Part shown: positions 16,606 to 27,741 of the stretch, in pieces
Layout of the letters: each line of letters begins with the position of its first letter
Numbering within the stretch: position 1 is the first letter of the stretch
Assembly: GCF_014863605.1 (NCBI RefSeq)
Contig: NZ_CP062252.1
Coordinates: 6,501,028-6,565,027, forward strand
From: Pseudomonas allokribbensis
Lineage (GTDB): Bacteria > Pseudomonadota > Gammaproteobacteria > Pseudomonadales > Pseudomonadaceae
DNA length: 64,000 bases
Direction of reading: 5' to 3'
The notes under the pieces: generated by a model
Databases searched by the model: none
Told to the model about the DNA's origin: nothing
Seen by the model: only the letters and a program-made list of their open reading frames with translations
Position numbers and translations under genes: made by a program

Positions 16606-17906
16606 GCGCCTGTGGCTTCCGTTGCAGCGACAGCGCGACACTCGTGCACTTGAGCAAGGAAATCGCGCAAACGCTGCTCGGCCACCGCTTGACTGCAGAA
16701 CGCCTGGAGACTGGCAACGGCCTGCACCGACATATCCGAATAACGCTGCGGATCGTTCTTCGCCACCTCGTAACTGGCGTGATACGCGCTGCACACCGAT
16801 GCCCAGTTGGTCACGTAACGCAGCGTGCGGAACGCCTTGCGCGGATCGTGGGGCCACGCGGTGAGTTCGTCGGTGGACTCGACCAGGAACGCATTGTCCT
16901 CGCTCAGGTAATCGATCATCGCCGTGGTGCGCGGCGCCACCGCTGGTTTGCCGCAGGACATGAACTCCATCAGCGGCAGGCACTGGCCCTCGCCGTAGGA
17001 CGTGTTCACCACGTAACGGGTCGCCTGCACCAGTCGCTCGTAGTCCGTGTCCGCGAGGTAGCCGTAGATCAGCACGATGCGGCAGCGGTAGGAGCGGTTT
17101 TTGTACAGGTGATGAAGGATGTCGCTGAGGGCCTCTTCGGCATCGTGGTGGGTGAGTTTGAGCACCAGCGTTGCGTCCTCGACCTCACGGAATGTCACGC
17201 AGAACGCACTGAGCATGTCTTCCCAGTTCTTGCGTCCGTCGCCGGGGTTGAACACCGAGGTGTACACCACGCCATCCAGCAACAACTCTTGCTCGCGAAC
17301 CGGCGCCTCGAAATCGATGCCCTTGCCACGACGCAGATGCTTCGGGCCGAAGGCGTCGAGATTGAGTTGGCGACTGTCGGCCACCAGTCCCTTGATCTTC
17401 AGGCGCACCGGCCCCGTCGAGGGCTGGCCTTGCAGTTGGGCACCCCGGGCGGCAAAGCGATCCCACACTGGCGCCGGCACCGCGACAATCGGGTAGTCGG
17501 CGCCCATGGCCTCGCGCACCGCGTCGACCGTGTAACTGGAATGGGTGATCGCCGCCCCGCAGGCGCGCAACACCGTGCGCCAGTCATTGCGTGGCTCGCC
17601 GTCGAAAGGCTCGTTGGGGATAGTGCTGAACTCCCAGGCGAACACCGGCAACGTCGGGCAAGCCAGATGAATCGGTGTGCGATGGGGCGGCGAGAACGAC
17701 AGGAACACGCACGGCTCGCCACGGGCCAGGCATTCCAGATACAGCGCGTCGACTTCGCGGGCCGGGTCCGTCACTTCCACCACTCGCCCGAGACGCTCGA
17801 GCACCGGCCGGTATTCCTTGAGCACGAAGTAATAGCTGTACTCGGAACGGCCAAGATTCTGCGCGATGGTGTGCTGGTTGGTTTCCGAATGAATGATGAT
17901 CAGCAT
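16602..17906 (-). CDS. GT4-like glycosyltransferase of the polysaccharide modification operon
   Basis: 434 aa, GT-B fold type. The C-terminal donor-binding region holds NTSYGEGQCLPLMEFMSCGKP (about 305-325), which contains the E-x7-E pattern of GT family 4. The N-terminus IIIHSETNQHTIAQNLGRSEYS is nearly shared with the next gene upstream, so the two are paralogues. It overlaps that gene by 7 bases and the methyltransferase by 4. It is cytoplasmic, with no signal peptide. It probably adds a terminal or side sugar to the A-band chain. Donor and linkage are unknown. Confidence 0.8.
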   Translation of the reverse strand: MLIIIHSETNQHTIAQNLGRSEYSYYFVLKEYRPVLERLGRVVEVTDPAREVDALYLECLARGEPCVFLSFSPPHRTPIHLACPTLPVFAWEFSTIPNEPFDGEPRNDWRTVLRACGAAITHSSYTVDAVREAMGADYPIVAVPAPVWDRFAARGAQLQGQPSTGPVRLKIKGLVADSRQLNLDAFGPKHLRRGKGIDFEAPVREQELLLDGVVYTSVFNPGDGRKNWEDMLSAFCVTFREVEDATLVLKLTHHDAEEALSDILHHLYKNRSYRCRIVLIYGYLADTDYERLVQATRYVVNTSYGEGQCLPLMEFMSCGKPAVAPRTTAMIDYLSEDNAFLVESTDELTAWPHDPRKAFRTLRYVTNWASVCSAYHASYEVAKNDPQRYSDMSVQAVASLQAFCSQAVAEQRLRDFLAQVHECRAVAATEATGA

Positions 17907-19462
17907 GAGGCGTTGTCCGTCACGGGGGCGGCATCGGCGGCCGCTGGCTCAAGGCCGAAGAAGTCCGCCAGGCGCTGCTGCACCGGGGCGAAGGCGCAGT
18001 AATCGTGCATGCGCTCGACGGCGGCGACCGACATTCGGCGATAGTCCTGCGGTTGCGCCTTGGCCATCCGGTAACTGTTTTCGTAGGCACTTTTGAGCGA
18101 GCCCCAGTCCGGTCGGTGACGCAGGGTGCGGTAGATGATGCGGGTGTCCTGCGGCCAGATCGTCAGCTCTTCGCTGGACTTGACGACAAAGGCCACCGAA
18201 TCGTCGATGTAGTCTTCCATCGCCGTGTGATCCGGAGCGATCACCGGTTTACCGCTGGACATGAACTCCATCAGCGGCAGGCACAGGCCTTCGCAGCGCG
18301 AAGCATTGACGTAAAAACTGGCAGCCTGGTAGAGCCGCGCATACTGCGGATCGTCCAGATAGCCGTGCAGCACCAGCACCCGGCAGGCGAACGGCGTCAG
18401 TTGCGCGAGCAAGGTCATCAGTTCGCTGTAATAGGACGCCAGATCGTTCTGGGTGATCTTCAGCACCAGCGTTGCGTCAGACGTTTCGCGAAAGGCCCAG
18501 CAGAACGCCGTGATCAAGTGATGCCAGTTCTTGCGGCCATCCTTGGGGTTGAACACGGTCACGTAGATCACGCCATCGACCGTGGTTTCGACCACCCCCG
18601 AGGTCTCCGGCAAGTCCAGCGGTGGTGGTTCGTCCACCGCCACTTCATGGGGGCCGGCAATGTTCGGCAGGCGTCGTTCGAGCCAGGCATGGGCCTTGTT
18701 CGAGAACAGATCGCGAAAGCCTTCCCAGTAGCCGTGATGCAGGTATTTCACACGGGCCATGGGCTCGGGTTGATCGCTAGGGTTCAACACCCACAGACGC
18801 AGGTAATGACGGGCAATGACCAGTCGACGCTTGAGTGTCAGGGGTGGCGGGCGGCGCGCCTCGATGTCCGCCAGTTGCTCGGCGGTCAGCGGTTTGGGCA
18901 GCAGGTCATCGGCAGAGAGTCCCAGCGTGCGGCTGTCGAAAATGCAGCCCTTGATCGCCAGCGTCGCCCCGGGATTGATCGGCGCGCTGACATGTTGCTC
19001 ACGAATGGCCGCGAAGTTCTCCCACAGCGGGGTCGGCAATACCAGGACCGGAAAGTCTTCGCCCATCGCTCGTCGGATTGCCCGGGCAGTGTGGCTCGAC
19101 AGCGTGATGACCCGTCCCTGTCGGGCAAGCATTTGCGTCCAGTCCTGACATTGATCGCCGTCCCATGACTCATCGGGGATGGAATCGAACTCCCACGCAA
19201 TCACGCAGATCGTCGGGCATTCCAGATCGGTCGGGGTATTTTGCGGCGGGGTGAAGGACAGGAACACACTGCTTTCGCCGGCAGCGAGCAGTTGTCGATA
19301 CAGTGGATCGACTTCGTCGCGGGTGGACACCACATGCACCCGCCCCAGACTTTCGAGCACCGGGCGATAGGCCTTGAGCACGAAGTAATAGCTGTATTCG
19401 GGACGCCCGAGACTCTGGCTGATGGAGCGGTCGTTGACGTCCGAGTAGAGAATGAAATTCAT
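17900..19462 (-). CDS. GT4-like glycosyltransferase, first gene of the divergent modification operon
   Basis: 520 aa. The C-terminal GT-B donor site is NASRCEGLCLPLMEFMSSGKP, with the E-x7-E spacing. It is a longer paralogue of the next gene; the extra about 90 residues lie in a central insertion (about residues 195-290) containing Pro-rich and basic stretches. The start at 19462 aligns with the paralogue (MNFILYSD against MLIIIHSE); an ATG at 19486 is also possible, adding 8 residues. This is the promoter-proximal gene of the five-gene minus-strand operon diverging from rmd, matching the PA5455 position in P. aeruginosa. Substrate not determinable. Confidence 0.8.
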   Translation of the reverse strand: MNFILYSDVNDRSISQSLGRPEYSYYFVLKAYRPVLESLGRVHVVSTRDEVDPLYRQLLAAGESSVFLSFTPPQNTPTDLECPTICVIAWEFDSIPDESWDGDQCQDWTQMLARQGRVITLSSHTARAIRRAMGEDFPVLVLPTPLWENFAAIREQHVSAPINPGATLAIKGCIFDSRTLGLSADDLLPKPLTAEQLADIEARRPPPLTLKRRLVIARHYLRLWVLNPSDQPEPMARVKYLHHGYWEGFRDLFSNKAHAWLERRLPNIAGPHEVAVDEPPPLDLPETSGVVETTVDGVIYVTVFNPKDGRKNWHHLITAFCWAFRETSDATLVLKITQNDLASYYSELMTLLAQLTPFACRVLVLHGYLDDPQYARLYQAASFYVNASRCEGLCLPLMEFMSSGKPVIAPDHTAMEDYIDDSVAFVVKSSEELTIWPQDTRIIYRTLRHRPDWGSLKSAYENSYRMAKAQPQDYRRMSVAAVERMHDYCAFAPVQQRLADFFGLEPAAADAAPVTDNASC

Positions 19463-19886
19463 GGCATCCCACGGTGCGACCGCCATCCCGGCAGCCTCAC
19501 GCTATGACGGCCAGGCATCGGATCGGGTCGGCATGGCCGACAATCGTCCTGTGTCCGAAGCACGTCGTCGTTCTTGTTTTAGTGGTCAGTTTCACCGTAT
19601 TGCGCAACCACTTGGGCAACGCTCGGGAAACCGCGACGAGGGGCATTCTAAACACATCCGTTCAGGATTCGTGAACCGCCCGGCGAGAAAAACCGGGCTA
19701 CGCTGACGAGAACTGACCGGTCACGGTTTGGTCGGTTGAAATTGCCGAGCAATTGGCACAGATTGGCAACCAAACAACTACAACAACGACTTCACCCGTC
19801 TTGCGACCGGAATTTTACCCGGTCTGACAGACATCCCCTCAAAGCCTGTGGGAAGCGGTGAAAGTTAAAGACCAAGGGGTCGCTGT
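19463..19886. promoter_or_regulatory. Divergent promoter region between the two A-band operons
   Basis: This 424-bp non-coding gap must hold promoters for both operons. Visible are an inverted repeat GACCGG/CCGGTC (19805-19824, 8-base loop) in the probable rmd leader, and an AAGGGG ribosome-binding site before the TTG start of rmd. No RfaH ops/JUMPstart motif and no convincing sigma54 or sigma70 pair could be fixed by eye. Confidence 0.5.
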
Positions 19887-21769
<1,883 letters not shown>

Positions 21770-21772
21770 GCC

Positions 21773-23215
21773 ATGCTGATCCCCGTGATTCTGTCCGGCG
21801 GTGCCGGTACCCGTTTGTGGCCGGTGTCCCGCGAGGGCCACCCGAAACCGTTCATGACCCTGCCCGACGGCCAGTCGCTGCTGGGCAAGACCTATCGGCG
21901 CGCTGCCGGCCTGCTGGACGGCTGGGGCGACATCGTCACGGTGACCAACCGCGAGTACTACTTCCAGAGCAAGGATCACTATCAGGCCGCGCGCCTGTCC
22001 CGGCATCGTGGGCACTTCCTGCTCGAGCCCACCGGGCGCAACACCGCCCCGGCCATCGCGGCTGCGGCGCTGGCACTACAAGCTCTGCACGGCGATGAGG
22101 CGATCATGGTGGTGATGCCCGCCGACCACTTGATCGTCAACGAAGACGCGCTCAAGAGTGCGGTCGAACACGCGGTCAACCTGGCAAAGGACGGTTATCT
22201 GGTGACCTTCGGCGTAGTGCCGACCGCCCCTGAAACCGGCTTCGGCTACATCGAGACAGGGGCGCCGCTGGATGCCAGGGGCGCGGCCAAAGTGCAGCGT
22301 TTCGTGGAGAAACCCGACCTGCAAACCGCCACCCACTACCTGGAAAGCGGCAATTTCCTGTGGAACTCGGGGATGTTCTGTTTCTCCATTGCGACGCTGA
22401 TCGCCGAACTGCAACTGCACGCTCCGGAATTGCTCGAACAGACCCGCACCTGCATGGCGGCAAGCGAGCCGCTGGAAACCACCGGTTACCTGCAACAGGA
22501 ACTGTCACCGGCGCTGTTCGCCGAGATCACTGACATCTCCATCGACTACGCGTTGATGGAGCGCTCGGAAAAAGTCGTGGTCGTACCCGCCAGTTTCGAC
22601 TGGAGCGATATCGGTTCCTGGGGCGCCGTCGCGGCGCTGGTGCCGGCCGACGCCGACAACAACCGCGCCAGCGGCGAAGCGATCTTCATCGACAGCCGCA
22701 ACAATTTCGTTCAAAGCGAAGGCCGGTTGGTGGCCGCCGTGGGTGTGGAAGACCTGATCGTCATCGACACCGCCGACGCCGTGCTGGTGGCCCACGCCGA
22801 CCGTGCGCAGGATGTACGGCGGGTGGCCAAACAGCTCAAGGACAAGTCCCACGAAGCCTATCGCCTGCATCGCACGGTCAGCCGTCCGTGGGGCACCTAC
22901 ACCGTGCTCGAGGAAGGCCCGCGCTTCAAGATCAAGCGCATCGTGGTCAAGCCCGGAGGCAAGCTTTCGTTGCAGATGCACCATCACCGCAACGAACACT
23001 GGGTGGTGGTCGAAGGCATGGCCAAGGTCACCAACAACGGCAGTGGCACCACACTGGTGGCCAAGAACGAATCGACGTTCATCGCCGCCGGCCACAAGCA
23101 TCGTCTGGAAAACCCCGGTGTGATCGATCTGGTGATCATCGAAGTGCAAAGCGGCGAATACCTGGGAGAGGACGACATCGTCCGCTTCGAAGACCAATAC
23201 GGCAGGACGGTGTGA
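21773..23215 (+). CDS. wbpW: Bifunctional mannose-1-phosphate guanylyltransferase/mannose-6-phosphate isomerase
   Basis: 480 aa, full length for the AlgA/WbpW/ManC class. The N-terminal pyrophosphorylase signature GGAGTRLWPVSREGHPKPF is at about 8-26. The C-terminal cupin isomerase domain has a QMHHHRNEHWVVVEG metal site (about 402-416). It supplies GDP-mannose for Gmd. Called wbpW rather than algA/pslB because of its place between gmd and wzm. It is 3 bases from gmd and abuts wzm. Confidence 0.93.
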   Translation: MLIPVILSGGAGTRLWPVSREGHPKPFMTLPDGQSLLGKTYRRAAGLLDGWGDIVTVTNREYYFQSKDHYQAARLSRHRGHFLLEPTGRNTAPAIAAAALALQALHGDEAIMVVMPADHLIVNEDALKSAVEHAVNLAKDGYLVTFGVVPTAPETGFGYIETGAPLDARGAAKVQRFVEKPDLQTATHYLESGNFLWNSGMFCFSIATLIAELQLHAPELLEQTRTCMAASEPLETTGYLQQELSPALFAEITDISIDYALMERSEKVVVVPASFDWSDIGSWGAVAALVPADADNNRASGEAIFIDSRNNFVQSEGRLVAAVGVEDLIVIDTADAVLVAHADRAQDVRRVAKQLKDKSHEAYRLHRTVSRPWGTYTVLEEGPRFKIKRIVVKPGGKLSLQMHHHRNEHWVVVEGMAKVTNNGSGTTLVAKNESTFIAAGHKHRLENPGVIDLVIIEVQSGEYLGEDDIVRFEDQYGRTV

Positions 23216-24013
23216 ATGCTGCTTTCCCTGTACCGCTCGCTGCACGGCTATCGGGGTTTCATCCTCGGTAGCGTCAAGCGGGAGTTTCAAGCGCGGTATC
23301 GCAATTCGCTGTTTGGCGCGCTGTGGACGGTACTCAACCCGCTGTCCATGATCATCGTGTACACGGTGATCTTTTCCCACATCATGCGTGCCCGTCTGCC
23401 CGGCGTGGACGACGGCATGGCCTACAGCGTCTACCTGTGCGCCGGGTTGCTGACCTGGGGCCTGTTCTCGGAAATCACCCTGCGCAGCCAGAACATGTTT
23501 CTGGAGAACGCCAACCTGCTGAAGAAGATCAGCTTCCCGCGCATCTGCCTGCCGGTGATCGTGCTGCTCAATGCCGGGATCAATTTCGCAATCATCATCG
23601 GCCTGTTTCTCGGCTTCCTGTTAATCACCGGGCGCTGGCCGGGCATGGCCCTGTTGGCACTGGCGCCGCTGCTGGCGCTGCAAGTGCTGTTCTGCGCCGG
23701 GCTGGGCATGATCCTCGGCGTGCTCAACGTGTTCTTTCGTGATGTCGGGCAGTTGTTCGCCATCTGCCTGCAATTCTGGTTCTGGCTGACGCCGATCGTG
23801 TATCCGCTGAGCATCCTGCCCGAGTGGGTGCAGCGCCTGCTGCAACTCAACCCGCTGACCAACCTGATCGGCAGTTACCAGAACCTGTTTCTCTACGGCC
23901 AGTGGCCGGTGTGGAGTTCGCTGCTGCCGATCCTCGTGATCGGCGTGCTGTTCTGTGGGATCGGCCTGCGCCTGTTCCGCCAGCGGGTCGGCGAAATGGT
24001 GGATGAACTCTGA
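23216..24013 (+). CDS. wzm: O-antigen ABC transporter permease
   Basis: 265 aa, ABC-2 type membrane subunit with about six helices. It shows the conserved N-terminal pattern of polysaccharide exporters (SVKREFQARYRNSLFGALWTVLNPL). With Wzt it exports the completed D-rhamnan on undecaprenyl diphosphate to the periplasm. The ATG abuts the wbpW stop, and its TGA overlaps the wzt ATG by one base. Confidence 0.93.
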   Translation: MLLSLYRSLHGYRGFILGSVKREFQARYRNSLFGALWTVLNPLSMIIVYTVIFSHIMRARLPGVDDGMAYSVYLCAGLLTWGLFSEITLRSQNMFLENANLLKKISFPRICLPVIVLLNAGINFAIIIGLFLGFLLITGRWPGMALLALAPLLALQVLFCAGLGMILGVLNVFFRDVGQLFAICLQFWFWLTPIVYPLSILPEWVQRLLQLNPLTNLIGSYQNLFLYGQWPVWSSLLPILVIGVLFCGIGLRLFRQRVGEMVDEL

Positions 24014-25263
24014 TGGGGCACATACGCGTCACCGGCCTGGGCAAGGCCTACAAGCAGTACCCCACTCGCTGGAGTCGTCTGGCCGAATGGCTGATTCCGT
24101 TTTCACCGATGCGTCATCGCCAGCACTGGGTGCTGCAGGATGTGAATTTCGAAATCGCCCCCGGCGAAGCGGTGGGCATTGTCGGGGTCAACGGCGCCGG
24201 CAAAAGCACCTTGCTGAAAATGATCACCGGCACCACCCAGCCGACCTGCGGCCAGATTCAGCTACAGGGCCGGGTCGCGGCACTGCTGGAGCTGGGCATG
24301 GGCTTTCACCCGGACTTCACCGGCCGGCAGAACGCGGTGATGGCCGGGCAACTGCTGGGCATGCAGGTCGAAGAGATCGAAACCCTGATGCCGGACATCG
24401 AACGCTTCGCGGAAATCGGCGAGGCCATCGATCACCCGGTGCGCACCTATTCAAGTGGCATGCAGATGCGTCTGGCCTTCAGTGTCGCCACCGCGCGCCG
24501 CCCGGACATCCTGATCGTCGACGAAGCGCTGTCGGTGGGCGACTCGTATTTCCAGCACAAGAGCTTCGACCGCATCCGTAGCTTCCGCAAGGCAGGAACC
24601 ACGCTGCTGATCGTGTCTCACGACCGCTCGGCGATCCAGTCGATCTGCGACTCGGCGATCCTGCTCGAAGGTGGCCTCATGGCCATGCACGACAAACCCG
24701 AAGCCGTCATGGATTACTACAACGCCTTGCTCGCCGAACGCGAAGGCCAGACCGTGCGCCAGGAAACACTCCCCGGCGGCCAGGTACAGACCGTATCCGG
24801 CACCGGCGAGGCCGGCATTCTCAGTGTGCGCCTGCTCGATGAACACGAGCGCTCCATCGACGCCGCTGAAGTCGGCCAGCCGGTGGTGCTGGAGGTGCAG
24901 GTCGAAGTCCGCCAGGACATCGAGCGGCTGGTGCTGGGCTTCATGATCAAGGATCGCCTGGGGCAGGCCATGTACGGCATCAACACCCATCGCCAGAACC
25001 AGGCCCTGGACGACCTGCACGCAGGCGAGCGCATCACCTACCGCTTTGCTTTCGTGATGGGCCTGGGCAAGGGCAATTATTCCGTGGCCCTGAGCCTCTC
25101 ACGGCTGGACTCGCACCTGGACCGCAATTTCGAATGGCGCGACTACGGGCTGGTGTTCCATGTGATCAATAACCGTCAGGAAGATTTCGTCGGCTGCTCG
25201 TGGCTCGGAGCCAGAACATCGATCACCCGGCGCACTGAAGCCCTCGCGGAGCGTGCGCCATGA
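24013..25263 (+). CDS. wzt: O-antigen ABC transporter ATP-binding protein with C-terminal chain-recognition domain
   Basis: 416 aa. Walker A GVNGAGKST (58-66), signature YSSGMQMRLAFS (about 147-158) and Walker B ILIVDEALSVGD are intact. Beyond about residue 250 an additional beta-rich domain follows, as in Wzt proteins that recognise the non-reducing-end modification of the polymer. Its presence suggests that export depends on a terminal cap, which fits the neighbouring methyltransferase/acyltransferase operon. It overlaps wbpX by 4 bases (ATGA). Confidence 0.93.
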   Translation: MGHIRVTGLGKAYKQYPTRWSRLAEWLIPFSPMRHRQHWVLQDVNFEIAPGEAVGIVGVNGAGKSTLLKMITGTTQPTCGQIQLQGRVAALLELGMGFHPDFTGRQNAVMAGQLLGMQVEEIETLMPDIERFAEIGEAIDHPVRTYSSGMQMRLAFSVATARRPDILIVDEALSVGDSYFQHKSFDRIRSFRKAGTTLLIVSHDRSAIQSICDSAILLEGGLMAMHDKPEAVMDYYNALLAEREGQTVRQETLPGGQVQTVSGTGEAGILSVRLLDEHERSIDAAEVGQPVVLEVQVEVRQDIERLVLGFMIKDRLGQAMYGINTHRQNQALDDLHAGERITYRFAFVMGLGKGNYSVALSLSRLDSHLDRNFEWRDYGLVFHVINNRQEDFVGCSWLGARTSITRRTEALAERAP

Positions 25264-26627
25264 CTCGCCTGCTGGTCGAATGCACCCACGTGTTCCGGCA
25301 CCCGAAGGTCAATTCCGGGATTCAGCGGGTGGTGCGCAACGTCATCAAGCAATTGCCGCCGAGCGCTGAAGGGGTCGAGTGCGTGCCGGTGGTGTTGCTC
25401 AAGGGCAAGCTGTACCGCGTGACGCGCCTGGCGCCACTGGATTCGCCGCTAGTCAACGCCGTCATCACGTTTGGCGAGCGCCTGGAGCGGCTGGCCCATC
25501 GTTTCTGGCAACTGCATCAGCGCCTCGACAGTCGTTGCCGGACCCAACTGACACGACGTGCGCTATACGTCAGCTATCGCCTGGCGTCGTTCGGCCTGTT
25601 CGGCATTCCGTTGCGGCTGGTCGAGCAGGTCAACCGCTTTCAGTTGCCCCAGCGCTGCGAGCCTTTGCAACACCGGCCGGGCGATCACCTGGTGTTGCTG
25701 GATTCGTCCTGGCACTCGGATTTTTTCCTGCATGCCGAACGGCTCAAACGCGAAGGCGTGGGCATCGTTGCAGTGATCTACGACTTGATTCCCCTGACCC
25801 ACCCGCAGTTTTACGACACGCGGCTGGTGCAGGTTTTCAGCGAATGGTTCGACTGGATTACCCGCACCGCCGACGGCTACCTGGCGATTTCCGCCACGGT
25901 GCGCGATCAGGTTCATGAGGAAGTGCAGCGCCGCCTCGGTTCGGCACAGGTCGAAAAACGCTGGTTCGACTATTTCCACCTCGGGTCGGAGCTGGATCTG
26001 CAGAGCGTCGAAGCCACCGTCGAGCCGCGCCTGGAACGTCTGTTCGCCACACCGGAGCCGGTGTTCCTGATGGTCAGCACCATTGAGCCGCGCAAGAACC
26101 ACGACTATCTGCTGGATGCTTTCGAACGTGCCTGGGCGGCCGGTTCGAATGCTCGGCTGGGCATCGCCGGACGCATCGGCTGGAAGTGCGACGCCCTGCT
26201 CGCCCGGGTGCGCAACCACGGCGAACTGAACCGGCGCCTGTTCATGTTCAACGACCTGAGCGACACCAGCCTGGAATACGCGTATGCCCATTCCAGCGCA
26301 TTGGTGTTCCCGTCGTTCGTCGAAGGCTTCGGCCTGCCGCTGGTGGAAGCCATGCAGCGCGGATTGCCGGCGATGGGCAGCGATATCGCGGTGTTCCGTG
26401 AGATCGGCGGCGAGTTCATGGCCTATTTCGATTTGCAGGACCCGCAATGCCTCGCCGACCTGGTGATCGCCTTCGAGCGCAGCGGCCAATTCCCCGCTGC
26501 CCGCAATGTGGCCGACTGGCAATGGATCGGCTGGCGCGAAGCCAGTCAGCAACTGGCCGAACGCACCGCACGCCATGTGCTGCAAGCGCCTGCGGCGCAA
26601 GCGAGGTCCCATGCGCATAGCCCTTAA
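25260..26627 (+). CDS. wbpX: D-rhamnosyltransferase-like GT4 glycosyltransferase
   Basis: 455 aa GT-B glycosyltransferase. The donor-binding segment SSALVFPSFVEGFGLPLVEAMQRGLP carries the E-x7-E motif, and an STIEPRKNHDYLLDAF strand precedes it. Named by position in rmd-gmd-wbpW-wzm-wzt-wbpX-wbpY-wbpZ. In P. aeruginosa WbpX and WbpY add the repeating D-rhamnose residues. It overlaps wzt by 4 and wbpY by 17 bases. The N-terminal residues TRLLVECTHVFRHPKVNSGIQRVVRNV form the acceptor-domain start. Confidence 0.88.
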   Translation: MTRLLVECTHVFRHPKVNSGIQRVVRNVIKQLPPSAEGVECVPVVLLKGKLYRVTRLAPLDSPLVNAVITFGERLERLAHRFWQLHQRLDSRCRTQLTRRALYVSYRLASFGLFGIPLRLVEQVNRFQLPQRCEPLQHRPGDHLVLLDSSWHSDFFLHAERLKREGVGIVAVIYDLIPLTHPQFYDTRLVQVFSEWFDWITRTADGYLAISATVRDQVHEEVQRRLGSAQVEKRWFDYFHLGSELDLQSVEATVEPRLERLFATPEPVFLMVSTIEPRKNHDYLLDAFERAWAAGSNARLGIAGRIGWKCDALLARVRNHGELNRRLFMFNDLSDTSLEYAYAHSSALVFPSFVEGFGLPLVEAMQRGLPAMGSDIAVFREIGGEFMAYFDLQDPQCLADLVIAFERSGQFPAARNVADWQWIGWREASQQLAERTARHVLQAPAAQARSHAHSP

Positions 26628-27741
26628 CGCGCGGATTCTCCAGGCACCGCGCACCGGAATCGGCCACTACGTCGCCGAACTGGTGAACGCCCTGCACACC
26701 GAGACCGATATCGACGTGGCGCTGTTCCACGGCTGGGGCTGGAGTTCGCAGTTGCCGGAAGCGGCAATGCCTGGTTACTCGCGCCTGACCCCGATGCTGC
26801 GCAAGATCCCCGGCGCCTATCAGGCCCGCCGCTGGCTGGAGCAGAAACGCTTCGATCAGGGCCGCACGCCCGACATCGACCTTTACCACGAACCGAGCCT
26901 GTGGCCGCTGGCCTTCGACGGCCCGACCGTGATCACCCTGCACGACCTGACGCACCTGCATTTCCCGGACACCCAGCCGCAGGCACGACTCAGGGAAATC
27001 GAACGTCGGCTGGCCGACGGCATCCGGCAGGCGCGGGTGATTCTGACCGACTCGCAAGCCATCGCCGACGAAGCCCAAGACTATTTCGGACTGCCCGCCG
27101 AACGCTTCGTGGTGGCGCCCCTGGGTGTCGCCGAGCGCTTTCATCCGCGCGAGCCGCAAGCCATCGACGCGGTGCTCAAGGCCCATGCCGTGGAGGCGCG
27201 GGAGTATTTCCTGTGTGTCGGCACCCTGGAGCCGCGCAAGAACCTGGGCCTGGCCCTGCGTGCCCACGCGCTATTGCCCGAAGCCGTGCGCCAGCGCTTC
27301 CCGCTGTTGATCGTCGGCATGGCCGGCTGGCAGCGTGAGCAGTTCAGTGACGAATTGCGTCAGGCCCTGGCCAGCGGTCATGTGTGCCTGCTCGGCTACT
27401 TGCCGGATGAGCAGGTCGCGCAATTGCTGGCCGGCGCCCGGGCGCTGGTTTTTCCCTCGTTGTATGAAGGTTTTGGCCTGCCGGTGCTGGAAGCGATGGC
27501 CAGTGGCACGCCCGTGGTGGTCACCCGATCCTCGGCGATGCCGGAAGTCGCGGGTGCTGCCGGCAACTATATTGAAGCTGACGATGCAGAAGGCTTGCGC
27601 GATGCGCTGAGCCGCCTGATCGACGATCAAGTGCATTGGCAGGCATGCCGAGAAGCCGGATTGCAGCAGGCACGGCTTTTTTCCTGGAAGCGTTGCGCGC
27701 AGGCCACGGCCGGCGCCTACCGCCAGGCTTTGGGAGGTTGA
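26611..27741 (+). CDS. wbpY: D-rhamnosyltransferase-like GT4 glycosyltransferase
   Basis: 376 aa. The N-terminus is MRIALNARILQAPRTGIG, a typical GT4 start with G-x-G-x-Y. The donor site is ALVFPSLYEGFGLPVLEAMASGTP, with E-x7-E. GTLEPRKNLGLALRA matches the corresponding region of WbpX, so the two share ancestry. The ATG at 26611 lies 17 bases inside the end of wbpX; the upstream in-frame extension is a wbpX shadow. It builds the D-rhamnan chain with WbpX, as inferred from the conserved cluster. Confidence 0.88.
   Translation: MRIALNARILQAPRTGIGHYVAELVNALHTETDIDVALFHGWGWSSQLPEAAMPGYSRLTPMLRKIPGAYQARRWLEQKRFDQGRTPDIDLYHEPSLWPLAFDGPTVITLHDLTHLHFPDTQPQARLREIERRLADGIRQARVILTDSQAIADEAQDYFGLPAERFVVAPLGVAERFHPREPQAIDAVLKAHAVEAREYFLCVGTLEPRKNLGLALRAHALLPEAVRQRFPLLIVGMAGWQREQFSDELRQALASGHVCLLGYLPDEQVAQLLAGARALVFPSLYEGFGLPVLEAMASGTPVVVTRSSAMPEVAGAAGNYIEADDAEGLRDALSRLIDDQVHWQACREAGLQQARLFSWKRCAQATAGAYRQALGG

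Noticed and set aside
19735..19775. Sigma54-type promoter in front of rmd
   Set aside because: The GG and GC candidates have spacings of 8, 9 or 12 bases instead of 10.
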